DNA of 64,000 bases from Nissolia schottii (lineage: Eukaryota; Streptophyta; Magnoliopsida; Fabales; Fabaceae). Below, piece by piece: positions 38,873 through 51,430 of the stretch. The position numbers and the translations under genes are program-made. The notes beneath the pieces are model-generated. The model was given only the letters and a program-made list of their open reading frames with translations. It was not told where the DNA came from and did no database searches. The first letter of the stretch is position 1. Every line of letters begins with the position of its first letter. The stretch lies in the NCBI GenBank assembly GCA_003254905.1, contig QANU01029220.1, positions 505,118-569,117 on the forward strand, in the 5' to 3' direction.

Positions 38873-41227
38873 TTACTGGGGCTCCTCAGCCTGCACATTC
38901 GAGTAAGAGTAAGAGTAGCTCTCGACGTTGTTGTTGCCCGCTTTGACCTTCATCCACGAAACTCTCCATATTTGAAGTAAAGTTTGCCTGCATGAAAGAT
39001 CATGTCGTCGTTAATGCCAAAGTTACGGGTGAATATAGGAGAAAACAAGATAGCAACAGTTTACTTTGTTGAATAAATGGTGTTCCTAAACTAGATGCAT
39101 GATCCTTTTAGCCCTTGACCTTAGATAGCATATTTCACAGTGATGCTGCCAAACTTGTATTGGAGGTTCGCATAATTGTTTGGCTAATAATCCAAAATGA
39201 AGTACATGAAATCTACCATGTGTTACTTATAGACTTATATGCTAGTAAAGGAAAAATAATAATAAGAAGATAATAAACACAATAAGAACATAATTACCAG
39301 CGAAAGTGAACATGTTTCCCAAACAATTAGTAATCAAATGCAATAATTAGATCCAAAAACAATGGCTGTGTAAAATAGCTACAAGAAAGTGTTTGTAATT
39401 AAGATATACCATATTGCCAACCAGAAAAACAGGAAAAATATTCAGAAACAAGATTCCCTTTCTTAAGTTAACTGAGAGTTTTATAATTTCAAGTTCCATA
39501 CACATCTGAACAGCCACGCTGAGACTTCTTAAAAAGAACAAAGGACATAAGCCTAATGTGGCACCAACTCAGTTAGTGAAATATTAAATCCGGTAATTAG
39601 AAGAAGTTTAAGTTGCAGTGATGCATATACCTCTCTGCATCGACACTCCTCTTTGCAAGCATAAATGTCAAGAAGACAGGAACCATTGCCGCAAACAAGT
39701 GCTTAAGTGTGTGACCACTGACAATATGATGAGTCCATTCGTAGATCACCTTATCAGTAGCCTCTAGCACCTTAGCTAGAAGATAAAATCCTGAGAAGAT
39801 ATTAATAAAAATTTAAGCGTGGTTGGTGGTCAGAATAGACTTCAAGGCGCTATAATACCATAACACAAATCCGAACCTGCGGCCCAGAGCCAGTATGTTG
39901 AATGTGTGTACATAGGAGGCAACAAAACAGCCATGAGAGGAATGGCAATGCATGGTACAAATTGGACCAGTGCATATGGACGGAGGTCATCAGCAAACCT
40001 GAAGCATATGGAGGACGAGCAATTATCTCAAGAGTTAAAGTTCAAAACACTCAGCTGAATGGTCAAGTACTTCACATATAACCTCAAATAGAAATCACAT
40101 AAATAATAACGAAATCGACAAATGACTAGTCCAACTTTTGGCATCATCTAATATATTCCATGATTTATCCCTCAGACCAGCACAATGAATTGTGTAACCA
40201 TATATGGCAACTATATTTGCAGGATTGGCAATTAGTTTACCAACTGTCTTTACTTATCGAATCAGGAATTCTAACAAATCAAAGACTGGACTTCCAAAAA
40301 TATTTGGTATAAGCGAATGAACTATTGTAAATAAAAGTACAAAACAGAAGGCTTGCCTCCAATACACAATGCTTATTACACCTGCCAAAACTAGAGGTAT
40401 AATTGAAATCATTCCCTTCCTCTCATCAATCCTCTCAATGATGAATATCGCCACGATCGACGTAAAAGCAATAGTCATCTGTAATAGTAAACAGTTTGGG
40501 AATCAAAATTGACAAATCAAAATGAACTTCTATAATGACTAAATTCAACTTCCATAAAAGGAACTCACGGGCAACCTATCCCACACAAGGCGAGCATCAT
40601 CTGGCTTGAGATGATAGTATGAAGATCCAACAGCAACTGCAGCCACACCAACATAGAAGCATGTCCAGCCCCATAGTTCACCTTGCAAGCTTTTGCCAAG
40701 AAAATTCATATCAATAACAACAACAATTACACACAAATGGATCTTGTTACATGGAAGCAGTAGTAAAATTTATTGTCACACTCACACAGAATACATTACC
40801 TGAGCCTAAAATAGTTTCCATGATGACAAAGTATAAGCCCAATTAGCCCAATAATCAGAAATGGGAAATTTGATATCACATTAAGTGCATTAGGAATGCC
40901 TGCAAGTCAAGGATATAAAGTCGCAGACCCTTAAAATTGGAAAATTCTCCACACAGCTCAAACCAATACATCTAGAATCTTGTCTAGTACACCACCAAGT
41001 TCAAATTTTGAAGGTAACCCAGTTGAAACGAGCTCAAAGGGTGTAAAGAAAAACAGCTCAATAGAGAATTGCAGAAGAATTCAGTTAGGAGGGTTTTTAC
41101 CAAAGAAGGTGCGATGGTCGGCGAAATCATGATATTCTTGGGACTGAGGGATGGCTGGGGTCACGATCATCAGTACTACGAAGAGAACAACTGCTACTAC
41201 CCACGCATAAATGGTGCGGTTCCCCAT
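38873..41227 (-). CDS. alkaline phytoceramidase-like membrane protein (CREST superfamily, At5g11870-like)
   Basis: Alkaline ceramidases are multi-pass ER/Golgi membrane hydrolases that split (phyto)ceramide into sphingoid base and fatty acid. Exons on the minus strand: 41227-41101, 40899-40800, 40689-40569, 40478-40357, 39998-39877, 39790-39631 and 38987-38873; 867 nt, 288 residues. Hydrophobic segments: IYAWVVAVVLFVVLMIV, NFPFLIIGLIGLILC, FYVGVAAVAVG, AFTSIVAIFII, IIPLVLAGVISIVYW, LVQFVPCIAIPLMAVLL, YWLWAAGFYLLA and LKHLFAAMVPVFLTFML. Family-type motifs include GSSYYHLKPDDARLVWDRLP and WTHHIVSGHTLKHL, supplying the histidines and acids expected for the zinc site. Intron 4 uses a GC donor (40356-40355, AG|GCAAGC); the reading frame and conserved YWRF junction require it. 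Enzyme activity is inferred from the family. Confidence 0.9.
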
Positions 41228-42699
41228 TTTTCTCCACGAAGAACTGGATCAGAGAAGAGCGAGTGTGAGAGACACGGGGCTTAGAAAGGAAACACTGACG
41301 ATATCAGGAAAGAGGAAGGAGGAAAGGAAAGCCGCGTGCGGTGGCGGTTAGCTGCAAAAAAGGGCCCAATGCTATTAACTTGAGGCGCTTGTATTTCTTT
41401 TTTTTTACTCATTGGGCCCTGCAATGGTTTGCTATGATTAAAACAAAATTTAAACTAGGCTTTTTATTGTATTAAAAAAACCCTAATGTTTTCAGCCTTT
41501 TTGTTTTTATTCATTCCCTTGTTTTGTTGTATTTGGGAACATTACAACAAACACAAAACTATAAGTTGAACAAACAAATAAATCATCATTGTAGGGATGT
41601 CAAAAACTCCTATAGGGCGAAGTCAAGGGTCTTCGCAGGGATTCCTATGAGGCAGGAATGTAGTTGGGATATTTTTTTTTCACGAAGACAGGCATACGAA
41701 TAAAAGTTTTTCCTAAGCATATTTAGAGATGGGGACGATGATCACACTCTGCATCTCACGGAAATCTCGTATATACAAAAAGACTAAAATATCCTTACTT
41801 AGTCTTTCAAAAGTCCATGTATATACCTTTTTTTTACGATATTTCACACTTAATTTAATATAAAATGAGAATAAAAGAGTATAAAAATCCTTATTTCATT
41901 CACTCCCATGTCCATCTACGTCTTTCTCACTCTCTCTCCTCTTTTCTCTCTCTACGAGAATAATCTTCCTCCCCCTCAGCAAGGATGAGGTAGGCAGCCC
42001 ACCCCAGGTGAATGACATTCCTAAATATGACTACCTCACTCCATATGTTAAATATATATGAAAGGATACAACCAAAACATTGGATGTGTAGTAAGCAATT
42101 TGATAATAACACAAGTTCAATTATTAAGAATTGTACTTATTGAGGGGAAGTTAACTGCTCTGTATCTCTCAAAATTATGAGAATAATGTCTCACATGCTT
42201 ATTTTTTCTCGCATTGATATGTAGACTCTATTATTAGTGAGATTGAATGATTCAACCGAGAGTATCATAACTGTTTTTCTCGATGCAAATTTTTTCTTTC
42301 CTTGATCTTAAACTCAAAATCCTTTAAACACAAAAATAAAAATAAAAATTATCTACCACTTGATAAACCTTATCAGTATATCTCACAATTTTATGGGGAA
42401 AAAAAAAGATTGAGAATTTTTTTTGCGTAATCGTCAAATATATTTAATACAGTACTTGAGATACATATTAAAATTAAGATTAATTAATAATTAATAATGT
42501 GGTTTGACGGCAGAGGAGCGAGTCAATAATAATTCACCGAAACCAAAACGAAAACCAAAACCCTGTCTTACACTGACGCCATATAAAAACCTCATTCCCT
42601 TGAATACAAAGCAAAAACCCTCACACTCTACGCCTCTGAGCACCACGCCTCTCTCAACTCTCCACCGAAGAAAAAAGAGGAATTCAGAGGGAGAGAGAG
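41228..42699. promoter_or_regulatory. divergent promoter region, phytoceramidase-like (-) and importin-4-like (+)
   Basis: 1.47 kb between divergent start codons. On the importin side ATATAAAAAC (42581-42590) is a good TATA box about 115 bases before the start codon, with a CT/AC-rich leader. Around 41590-41770 a degraded GGGATG/GGGGACGATG texture hints at a transposon relic, without definable ends. The rest is AT-rich. Confidence 0.55.
42581..42590 (+). promoter_or_regulatory. TATA box of importin-4-like gene
   Basis: ATATAAAAAC, preceded by GACGCC and followed about 30 bases on by a C/A-rich start region, is a well-formed plant TATA box at the expected distance from the GAGAGAGAG leader that abuts the ATG at 42700. 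Confidence 0.55.
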
Positions 42700-45600
42700 A
42701 TGGCGCAGTCGCTGGAGCTTTTGCTGATTCAATTCCTGATGCCCGACAACGACGCCCGCCGTCAGGCCGAGGACCAAATCAAGCGCCTCGCCAAGGACCC
42801 CCAGGTGGTCCCCGCCCTAGTCCACCACCTCCGCACCGCCAAGACCCCCAACGTCCGCCAGCTCGCCGCCGTCCTCCTCCGCAAGAAGATCACCGGGCAC
42901 TGGGCCAAGCTCTCCCCTCAGCTCAAGCAGCTCGTCAAGCAGTCCCTCATTGAGAGCATCACCTTGGAGCACAGGCACATATCCATCCCCATTTTCGCTT
43001 CCCAATTTTATTTAACTCGTCATCACATTCATATCATCATCATAGCTAAGTCTTCAATTGAGTACCTTAGTAGTCTAACTTTGACTCCGGCTTCTTCGTT
43101 GAAATTGGATTGAATATGATACTAGATCGTGTAACTTAATGACGGTTATTCACTTGTAACTGCTTTTGTTAGTTAGTTAGTTATATTTTCCTTCTGCGTT
43201 ATTACTAATGACTTGCGTATAAGTCAGTGTTAGTTATCGGATGGTTTTGGTTATGATATGATCATCGTCGTCTGGTTTCATTTTGTCACGTGCAGCCCAC
43301 CTGTAAGGAAAGCAAGTGCCAATGTAGTCAGCATTGTTGCTAAGTATGCTGTTCCGTCCGGCGAGTGGCCCAATTTATTGCCCTTCCTATTCCAATGTAG
43401 CCAGAGTGCGCAGGAAGACCATCGAGAAGTAAGCACTTGCTGCCAGTCACATATGTTGCATTCGTGTTATTCTTCTATATTTAGTATATTTGATCTTGTG
43501 TCAGCATTCCTGTTTGATAGACTCGACGTCTAACCGAGTGATTTTGCTTTTGGGGAATAAGGTGGCGTTGATTCTCTTCAGCTCTTTAACTGAAACAATT
43601 GGGAGTGCTTTCCAGCCGCATTTTACTGATCTGCAAGTTCTTCTACTCAAGTGCTTGCAGGATGAGACTAGCAACCGTGTTAGGGTTGCTGCACTCAAGT
43701 GAGTTAATACTTTGTTCATGTATGTACAAAACAAATTGTAGTATCACATTGTTGCTTATGAAGAGCTGTGTCTGTTTTGTCAGGGCGGTGGGATCTTTTA
43801 TGGAGTTCACTCATGATGGGGATGAAGTGGTGAGTCACCTCCCTTCATGTAATTGCATCATTTAAAATAAAAAAGGAAAAGGAAAATTTTATTTCGCTAC
43901 TACTTTTCTATATTGTGTTACCAAACCATGTGCACATCATTAGAAATTAGTAAAGGATTGCCATATTGGTTCTAAATACTGAGTTGGATACTTGGAAATA
44001 TTAATGTGTGGCACGTAAGTGAAAATCAACTTGATGCAATTGACTCCTTGATAAGCTTAGGCAATGAAAGTTGATTATAACCTTCAAGAAGGGGGTAAAA
44101 ATCAGAAGTAAAGTAAGAAGAATGAACAATGCAGTGCAAATTTCAACTTTACCAAACAACAAATTCTCTTCAAATGCTATTTAAATTTTAAGGTTTCATG
44201 GGCTTTCTAAAGGTTATTTTTATTGATCTCGTGCTAGCTGTAGAACTATCATAGGGTGGCATGAAGTTTATCTACACTAGAAAAAATAATAGATTTTTTC
44301 TCGGTTATGAGTGGTTTCAGGAATAATATGCAATGTTCTGAATTTAAGTCACTTTGTTGATACTAATACATAGTCTTAGTGACTGTTATCATTGTTCACA
44401 GTATTTTATGGCATGCATTTTTTGACTGAAATTTCTTTTTCAGTGAGCACTAGCTTCTTTTTTTCATGAAGTTATTTATCATAGGAAGTAATAATCTACT
44501 GTTGTTCAACTGTGATGTTTTGATATACATTGTATTCCTTTGGCATAGCTATGATGAAGGCAGTAGTTTATGGTTTACATGGAATTTTGTTGATTTGCAA
44601 GTTACTTATATTATGTTGCCCAATCAGCTGGAGCAGCTTGTTGTGTTTTTTCTTCCTCCTCCTAGTTTTTGCTGATTTGAATTATGCAATGTGTATGCAG
44701 ATTAAGTTCCGTGAATTCATTCCAAGTATCTTGAATGTTGCACGGCAATGCCTTGCTTCAGGAGAAGAGGATGTTGCCATAATTGCTTTTGAAATTTTTG
44801 ATGAGCTGATAGAATCTCCTGCACCTCTTCTTGGAGATTCAGTCAAATCCATAGTGCAGTTCTCCCTTGAGGTTTGCTCAAGTCAAAGTTTGGAGTCTAA
44901 CACGCGTCATCAGGTTGGTTGGGATCATGAAGCACATTGCTACAACTTTTTTATACTCTTGCTGTTATAGTTGTTTTTGCTCACATACTTGCTCCATCTA
45001 ACAGGCAATTCAGATCATTTCATGGCTGGCAAAGTACAAGTCCTCTACTTTGAAAAAGCATAAGCTGGTCCTCCCTATCCTACATGTTTTATGCCCTTTG
45101 CTTGCTGAATCAACAAATGAAAATGATGATGATGATGATCTTGCACCAGATAGAGCTGCTGCAGAAGTTATTGATACAATGGCTTTGAACATCCCAAAGC
45201 ATGTGTTCCCACCAGTTTTTGAATTTTCGTCTGTAAGCTGTCAAAATGCCAACCCAAAGTTTCGTGAAGCATCTGTTACTGCATTGGGTGTCATTTCAGA
45301 AGGTTGTTTGGAGCCCATGAAGAGTAAGCTGGAGCCTGTTCTCCATATTGTCCTCGGAGCTCTGAGGGATCCAGAACAAATGGTCAGAGGAGCAGCTTCA
45401 TTTGCTTTGGGTCAATTTGCTGAGCACTTACAGCCTGAAATTGTATCCCATTATGAGAGTGTTCTTCCCTGCATTTTAAACGCTCTCGAGGATGCATCTG
45501 ATGAAGTAAAGGTATACACAGTGGGGAAGAGACTAGGTTATTGATAGATTATGTGCTACTACAAAAGATAAAATATTAAATAGATTGTCTGTATGTTTTT

Positions 45601-48600
45601 TGAGCATTACATTTTAATTTATGCAGGAAAAGTCATACTATGCTTTGGCTGCATTTTGCGAGAACATGGGCGAGGAAATCCTTCCTTTCCTAGATCCTTT
45701 GATGGGAAGACTGCTGACAGCTCTCCAAAATAGTGCTCGAAATTTGCAGGAAACATGCATGGTAAGGGGATGATTTAGGATGCTGTTAATAATCATAATG
45801 AATCAGCTATTGTTTTCTTGGTTTGGTATCTAAATTTTTATTTTTCATTTGATGCCATATTGCCCTTGCTTGCAGTCTGCCATTGGGTCTATTGCTTCTG
45901 CTGCAGAGCAGGCTTTCATTCCTTATGCTGAAAGGGTCTTAGAGTTGATGAAAAACTTCATGGTGTTAACTAATGATGAGGATCTCCGATCCCGTGCAAG
46001 AGCAACTGAACTAGTTGGAATTGTTGCAATGTCTGTTGGGAGAGTGAGAATGGAACCAATATTACCTCCTTATATAGAAGCTGCAATTTCGGTAAGTTCC
46101 TTAGCACTCTATTGCTGACTGTGATTTTTGCCTTCTCCTTGGATCAACTTTCTTGTTATTTTCAGGGATTTGGGTTGGAGTTTAGTGAGCTTCGAGAGTA
46201 TACACATGGATTCTTCAGCAATGTTGCTGAGATTTTGGATGATAATTTTGCACAGGTTTGCATAGATTTGCTTTATGCCTTTATGTAGTTCCTAGATCAT
46301 ACTCTTACAAGTGAAATTTTGTATTGGTAAACAGTATCTTCCTCATGTTGTACCACTTGCATTTTCTTCCTGCAATCTTGATGATGGCTCTGCAGTGGAC
46401 ATTGATGACGGTGATGATGAAATTGCTAATGGATTTGGAGGAGTTTCATCAGATGATGAAGCTCATGATGAGCCAAGAGTTCGAAATATAAGTATTAGAA
46501 CTGGAGTGTTGGATGAAAAAGCAGCTGCAACCCAAGCCCTCGGCCTGTTTGCACAGCACACAAAGATTTCTTATGCTCCGTATCCTTTACTGAATTACTT
46601 AATTATATTGTTCTTACCCTTTTCACAACACTAATGGCTAAGTTTGAATTCTTAAATCATTTTAAGCTATTTGGAGGAGACACTAAGAATCTTGGTTAAA
46701 CACTCTGGTTATTTTCATGAAGATGTTAGACTTCAGGCAATCATTGCTTTAAAACGTAAGTGGATACTACTTTCTGAGTGTTCTGTTTCCAAATTGTATT
46801 TGTTTGTTTTATCTATTCTCCTTTTCTGTAGTTTGTCTGATGTTTTTAATTCATGGTAGAAATCTTGTACTTCTCTTATGTACTTTTTTCTGGTTGGTTA
46901 CGCCCAAGATGCATTTTTTCCATGCATAATATTATTCTGAATGGTGCCCAATAATGTACCCAAATCTCCCATGATGTTATATTAAACCTATATGTGAAAT
47001 CATACATCCATACCAAGGCAATGAGGAAATGAAGTAAAAACATAATGCAGGGAAGTATTCTGCCTTTGTTTATTTGGGCATGATATTTTACATGTATTTT
47101 CACGCAAATTCATACACACAACCTTCTACGCTAATTGTGTTTGGGAATACCTCAGTTTTATTTATAGACTATATATCTCATCATCAAATGCTGAGGTATG
47201 TTTGATTTTGACTGCAGATATTTTAACTGCAGCTCATGCAATCTTCCAAAGTCAAAATGTAAGTCTGATCAATGCCCCTTTCTTTTATCTTCCCATTCCT
47301 TTATTTTTAAGAAAAAAAATTATGGACTTATGTTTATTTAGTCATTTTGTTTGCTGGCCCCATCTTTTGTGGCTTCCCTATTCTTAGATATAGAATTGTC
47401 ACAGTAACACTAACAGTGATGTTCATCATTTTTATTAATCAATCATTAATTTGCTTATCATGATTAATGTGTTGGTGAACAGATTAAGAATTATATCTTC
47501 TCGCTTATTTTTTAAATGTTTGTACTTTAGTTTGAGGCTTTTCTTTTACAACTACCAAACCTGACTCTACGTGTGCTTTTCAGGAAGGAGCTGCAAAAGC
47601 AAAAAAAATTCTTGGTGAGAACATCAACTGGATTAATAGAATCTCTTGGTGTTGTACATGTTCATGACTATCCCGGTCAATTTATCTATATAACCTGTTT
47701 AGTCTGATTGATTCTACAGATACCGTGATGAATATTTACATCAAGACTATGGTTGAAGATGACGACAAGGAAGTGGTTGCTCAAGCTTGCACTAGTGTGG
47801 CCGACATCATTAGAGATTATGGTTATGCAACTCTTGAGCCTTGTAAGCATAAAATTATGTGACCTATTATTTGAAGTCATTTTGCTGAGCCGATGCTAAT
47901 GAGAAATTTACTCTGATATCAGACCTGCCACAGCTTGTTGATGCAACTTTATTGTTGCTTCGGGAGGAATCTGCTTGTCAGCAGATAGAGTCCGACAGTG
48001 AAATTGATGATGATGATAGTTCACACGATGAAGTGCTTATGGATGCAGTTTCTGATCTTCTCCCTGCATTTGCGAAGTCCATGGGTGCTCAATTTGCTCC
48101 CATATTTGCACAGCTATTTGAACCTTTAATGAAATTTGCAGTAAGTTGGCAACCAATTAGTTCTACAAATAGGAATAAATCATAAACTAATATCATCACT
48201 TTGAAATGCAGAAAGCGTCCCGTCCCCCTCAAGATAGGACCATGGTAGTTGCTTGCCTTGCTGAAGTTGCTCAGAACATGGGTTCTCCAATTGCAGGCTA
48301 TGTTGATGTAATTTTATTGATCCCTTTTTGTGACCTCATTGACAATGTTAATGGGCATTTCAAGAATTGTAATTGATGTGTAAAATATGATACTATTTTT
48401 CTCAGCGGGTGATGTCATTGGTACTCAAAGAACTAGCATCATCTGATGCAACAAATAGAAGGAATGCTGCATTTTGTGTTGGAGAGTTGTGCAAAAATGG
48501 TGGTGATTCCGCTTTAAGGTATGTTTTTTCACGCTACTTATTTGATAGCTGTACATGGTCTTTATACATGATTATATATGTCAATCAATATTTGTTGTAT

Positions 48601-49523
48601 ATGCTGTTTTTGAGGTTGAATCCTATCTCTATATACCTCGCATTTTCCTTGATTTAGCATTTACTTTAATCCAATACCAGATACTATGACAATATATTAC
48701 GTGGACTTCACCCCCTCTTTGGAGAGTCTGAGCCTGATGATGCAGTGAGGGATAATGCAGCTGGTGCTGTGGCAAGGATGATTATGGTACATCCTGAATC
48801 TATTCCATTAAATCAGGTAATTTCTTGCGTTATTTATATCATTAGATGACTCATGCCCAATCAATTAAATCGTCATTTTTTCCCATGAAAATTTGAACTT
48901 AATAGTACATTGCACCTTTAATTTCCTCGTTTGATTTTGTTGAGAATACCCTTTACAGGTTCTTCCTGTTTTCTTGAAAGCTCTTCCTTTAAAAGAAGAC
49001 CAAGAAGAGTCTATGGCTGTCTATAGTTGTGTGTCTACTCTTGTGTTCTCATCCAATCCCCAGGTAATTTTTCTTTTCTTTAGGGTGTGTTTTGCAAGTT
49101 TTGTTTTGGAGGGGAAGGAGAGAAAATGAAAGGTTTTTTTTTTTNAAAATCATGATTAAGCCACCCAAAACCTTTCCCTTCCTTTCCTTCCGAAACAAAA
49201 TTTGCAAACACATCCTTAAAGAACCTTTTAAGGTCCTTTCCTTGTTTTGTTGTTTCCCCTATTGCAATATACTCATAGTCTCATACCAAATTTTATTTTT
49301 CCATTTCTAAATGTAAATGCAGATCCTCTCCCTAGTCCCCGACTTAGTTAATCTCTTTGCTCAAGTGGTGGCATCCCCTGTTGAGACGTCTGAAGTTAAG
49401 TCTCTCGTAGGTAGAGCGTTTACTCATCTAGTTTCGTTATATGGGCAACAAATGCAGCCCCTTCTGAGCAATCTCCCACCTGCACTTGCAAATGCGTTAT
49501 CTTCATTTGCCCCAAGAAGTTGA
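42700..49523 (+). CDS. IMB4: importin-beta family nuclear transport receptor, IPO4/IMB4-like
   Basis: HEAT-repeat karyopherin that carries proteins (histones, ribosomal proteins in other species) into the nucleus. Exons: 42700-42974, 43296-43428, 43562-43698, 43784-43829, 44701-44913, 45005-45511, 45627-45761, 45876-46091, 46166-46255, 46335-46579, 46667-46755, 47218-47258, 47584-47614, 47720-47842, 47923-48140, 48212-48307, 48406-48518, 48681-48816, 48959-49063 and 49323-49523; 3150 nt, 1049 residues, phases all consistent. The N-terminus MAQSLELLLIQFLMPDNDARRQAED is the importin-beta Ran-binding start. Acidic loops (ENDDDDD, DIDDGDDE, SEIDDDDS) separate HEAT blocks. RDNAAGAVARM and NRRNAAFCVGELCKNGG are typical of IPO4. 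Intron 1 appears to use a GC donor (42975, AG|GCACAT) and intron 10 (46580-46666) looks U12-type. Length equals the Arabidopsis homologue as I recall it (At4g27640). Confidence 0.95.
46580..46666 (+). other. candidate U12-type (minor spliceosome) intron
   Basis: 87-bp intron 10 of the importin-4-like gene. The donor GTATCCTTTAC matches the U12 donor consensus RTATCCTTT completely and is unlike the other 19 donors in the gene. A CTTAA-centred sequence (TTCTTAAAT, 46649-46657) lies 9-12 bases before the acceptor TTTTAAG, where a U12 branch site should be, and no polypyrimidine tract precedes the acceptor. The flanking exons join in phase (YAP then YLEE). Confidence 0.8.
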
Positions 49524-51430
49524 CCGTACAATCATTGAGCAAAATGGAAATTATATCCAGTTTTTCACTTGTTCATTACAAAGTATGTTTATGAAGAAAT
49601 GGCTTGTTTATAAAGTGAAAGTGGAGCTGTTCGCCCCTGATGCTGGCAAAAAGTCGTTGCCCTTACCAGGTATGCTGGTTTTAAGAAATTTTACCGATGT
49701 TAAAAATAAAATATGGTATTTCAGTTATCCACAAAACACTTTAAACAGATCCTTCTCCCTATGATCTTCTATGCAATACCCTGCATGATGCAGGAATTTC
49801 TGAAACCCTCCCCTTTAAGAGGACTTGTAATATCTCACATTGTTGTTGTAAATTTATAAGGGTCCATTTTGTATGGATTTTGGTAGGATTGCTTTAGAAA
49901 TAATTATAGTTGGAAAGAATTGATTTTAAGAGAATTTGGTTTTGTAAGAATTGATTTATGTTTGAGAATGATGTGAAAAAAGTGAGTTTAGAAGAATTAA
50001 ACGTGAGATGCAAAAGCAAATGATAATATTTTCAGCTTTTAGTAGAATCATTGTTAGTATCAACAAACCTTGCTAGGTGGAGTAATCATTGCAAGACAAA
50101 TTTTGCCTGTAGTAGGACAAGGTTGTAGGACAATGCCAACAACCTTGGTCCACATTATTTCCTTTTAGTTGTATTTCCCTTTTAATCAAATACAGCTTGA
50201 GCTCATACTCTTACTTTTTGCAGGCTGCCTGCTTCTCCTTCCGGTGCCTTCTCAATTTTTCTTTTGGAGACACAGTTTTTCCTCTTTTTCTTATTTTAAT
50301 GTTTCTCGTGTTATTCTTTAGTTTTAAAATTTATATTCATTTACTTTTTTTTTTTCCCTCCCTGTATTATGAAATTTTGATTGTGTTGATTTCATTGGCT
50401 TGGAAGGGTGAGAGTTGTGTCCTCGAGGTTTTTATGTAGCCTGAATCTTGACCTATATGGGATATATATATATATATTCTGCTGTGTATGCCAGTTGTAT
50501 TTAGATGGAAAGTTATTGAACATCTGCAGGACAAATTCTTGTTTGTATACAATTCTATGTCTATCACCTCACACTCACGATAAGGTTGAAGTTGGTGGGA
50601 CCAAAAAACAAAGTGTATCATAATCGAAATGGACTCACCTTTATTTTAAAGATGTTTACATGTGAGCCGTTGAAATTGCATCTTTCCGACTACTGCTGTC
50701 TGCCATCCACCCATGCTCTGATGCATGTCCTTGAACTCAGCTTAGCGAAGTCTATGAGCAACTCTTACATTGTGGGTTCAATTGCCACTTTTGAGTATTG
50801 CTTGACATAGTCTTCCTCTCCAAATTTTAATTATGTGGGTCATTTTGTTCAATGAGATATTATACAAATACTGGATAGTTGGTAATTCATAATCGCAATC
50901 ACATGTGCTGTACCTCACTCATGATATTGTAAGAATAAGTACCTAAGAACAACGAAGTGGATTTTGTTTTTTAATAAAATAATTCTTTAAATATTATATG
51001 GATTGTATTTGCTGTTTATTGAGGGGGTTGGTGCATCATCACGCTCACGCTCACGCTCTGTGGATTGGTGGAGGTCTGGTCTTGTTTGTCGAGATTATAG
51101 ATATATCATTTGTTTATTAAAATTGTGCCGTGGGCTTATCTAGTTTTGAGGGTACTTATAATTGTCATCTTGAAAACGATGGTGAAGTGTATAAAACAGC
51201 TCGCAGAATACCCGTGCGGAGCACAGACTAGCTGTTATTTTTATTATTTAATTTAATATTATTCTTGATAGTTTTGTGTGGCTTAGAAAAGAGGGATTAA
51301 ATCTAAGTATGTACTTTTTCGAAAAGTTAGACTCTCTTTAGAAAAGTTATCTCCCAAACTAGGGAGACAAGTTTTTTGAAAATGTTCTTTTTCTAAATTG
51401 AAAACAAAATTTCTTTTAACAGATGGAAAA
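49524..51430. other. importin 3' UTR and intergenic DNA
   Basis: The 3' UTR probably ends within 350 bases. The rest is AT-rich with a (TA)n run near 50461-50476 and a small CGCTCA triplet repeat near 51038-51056. An ACCCGTGCGGAGCAC motif at about 51212 is a type of sequence often found at plant transposon ends. No gene is recognised. Confidence 0.45.
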
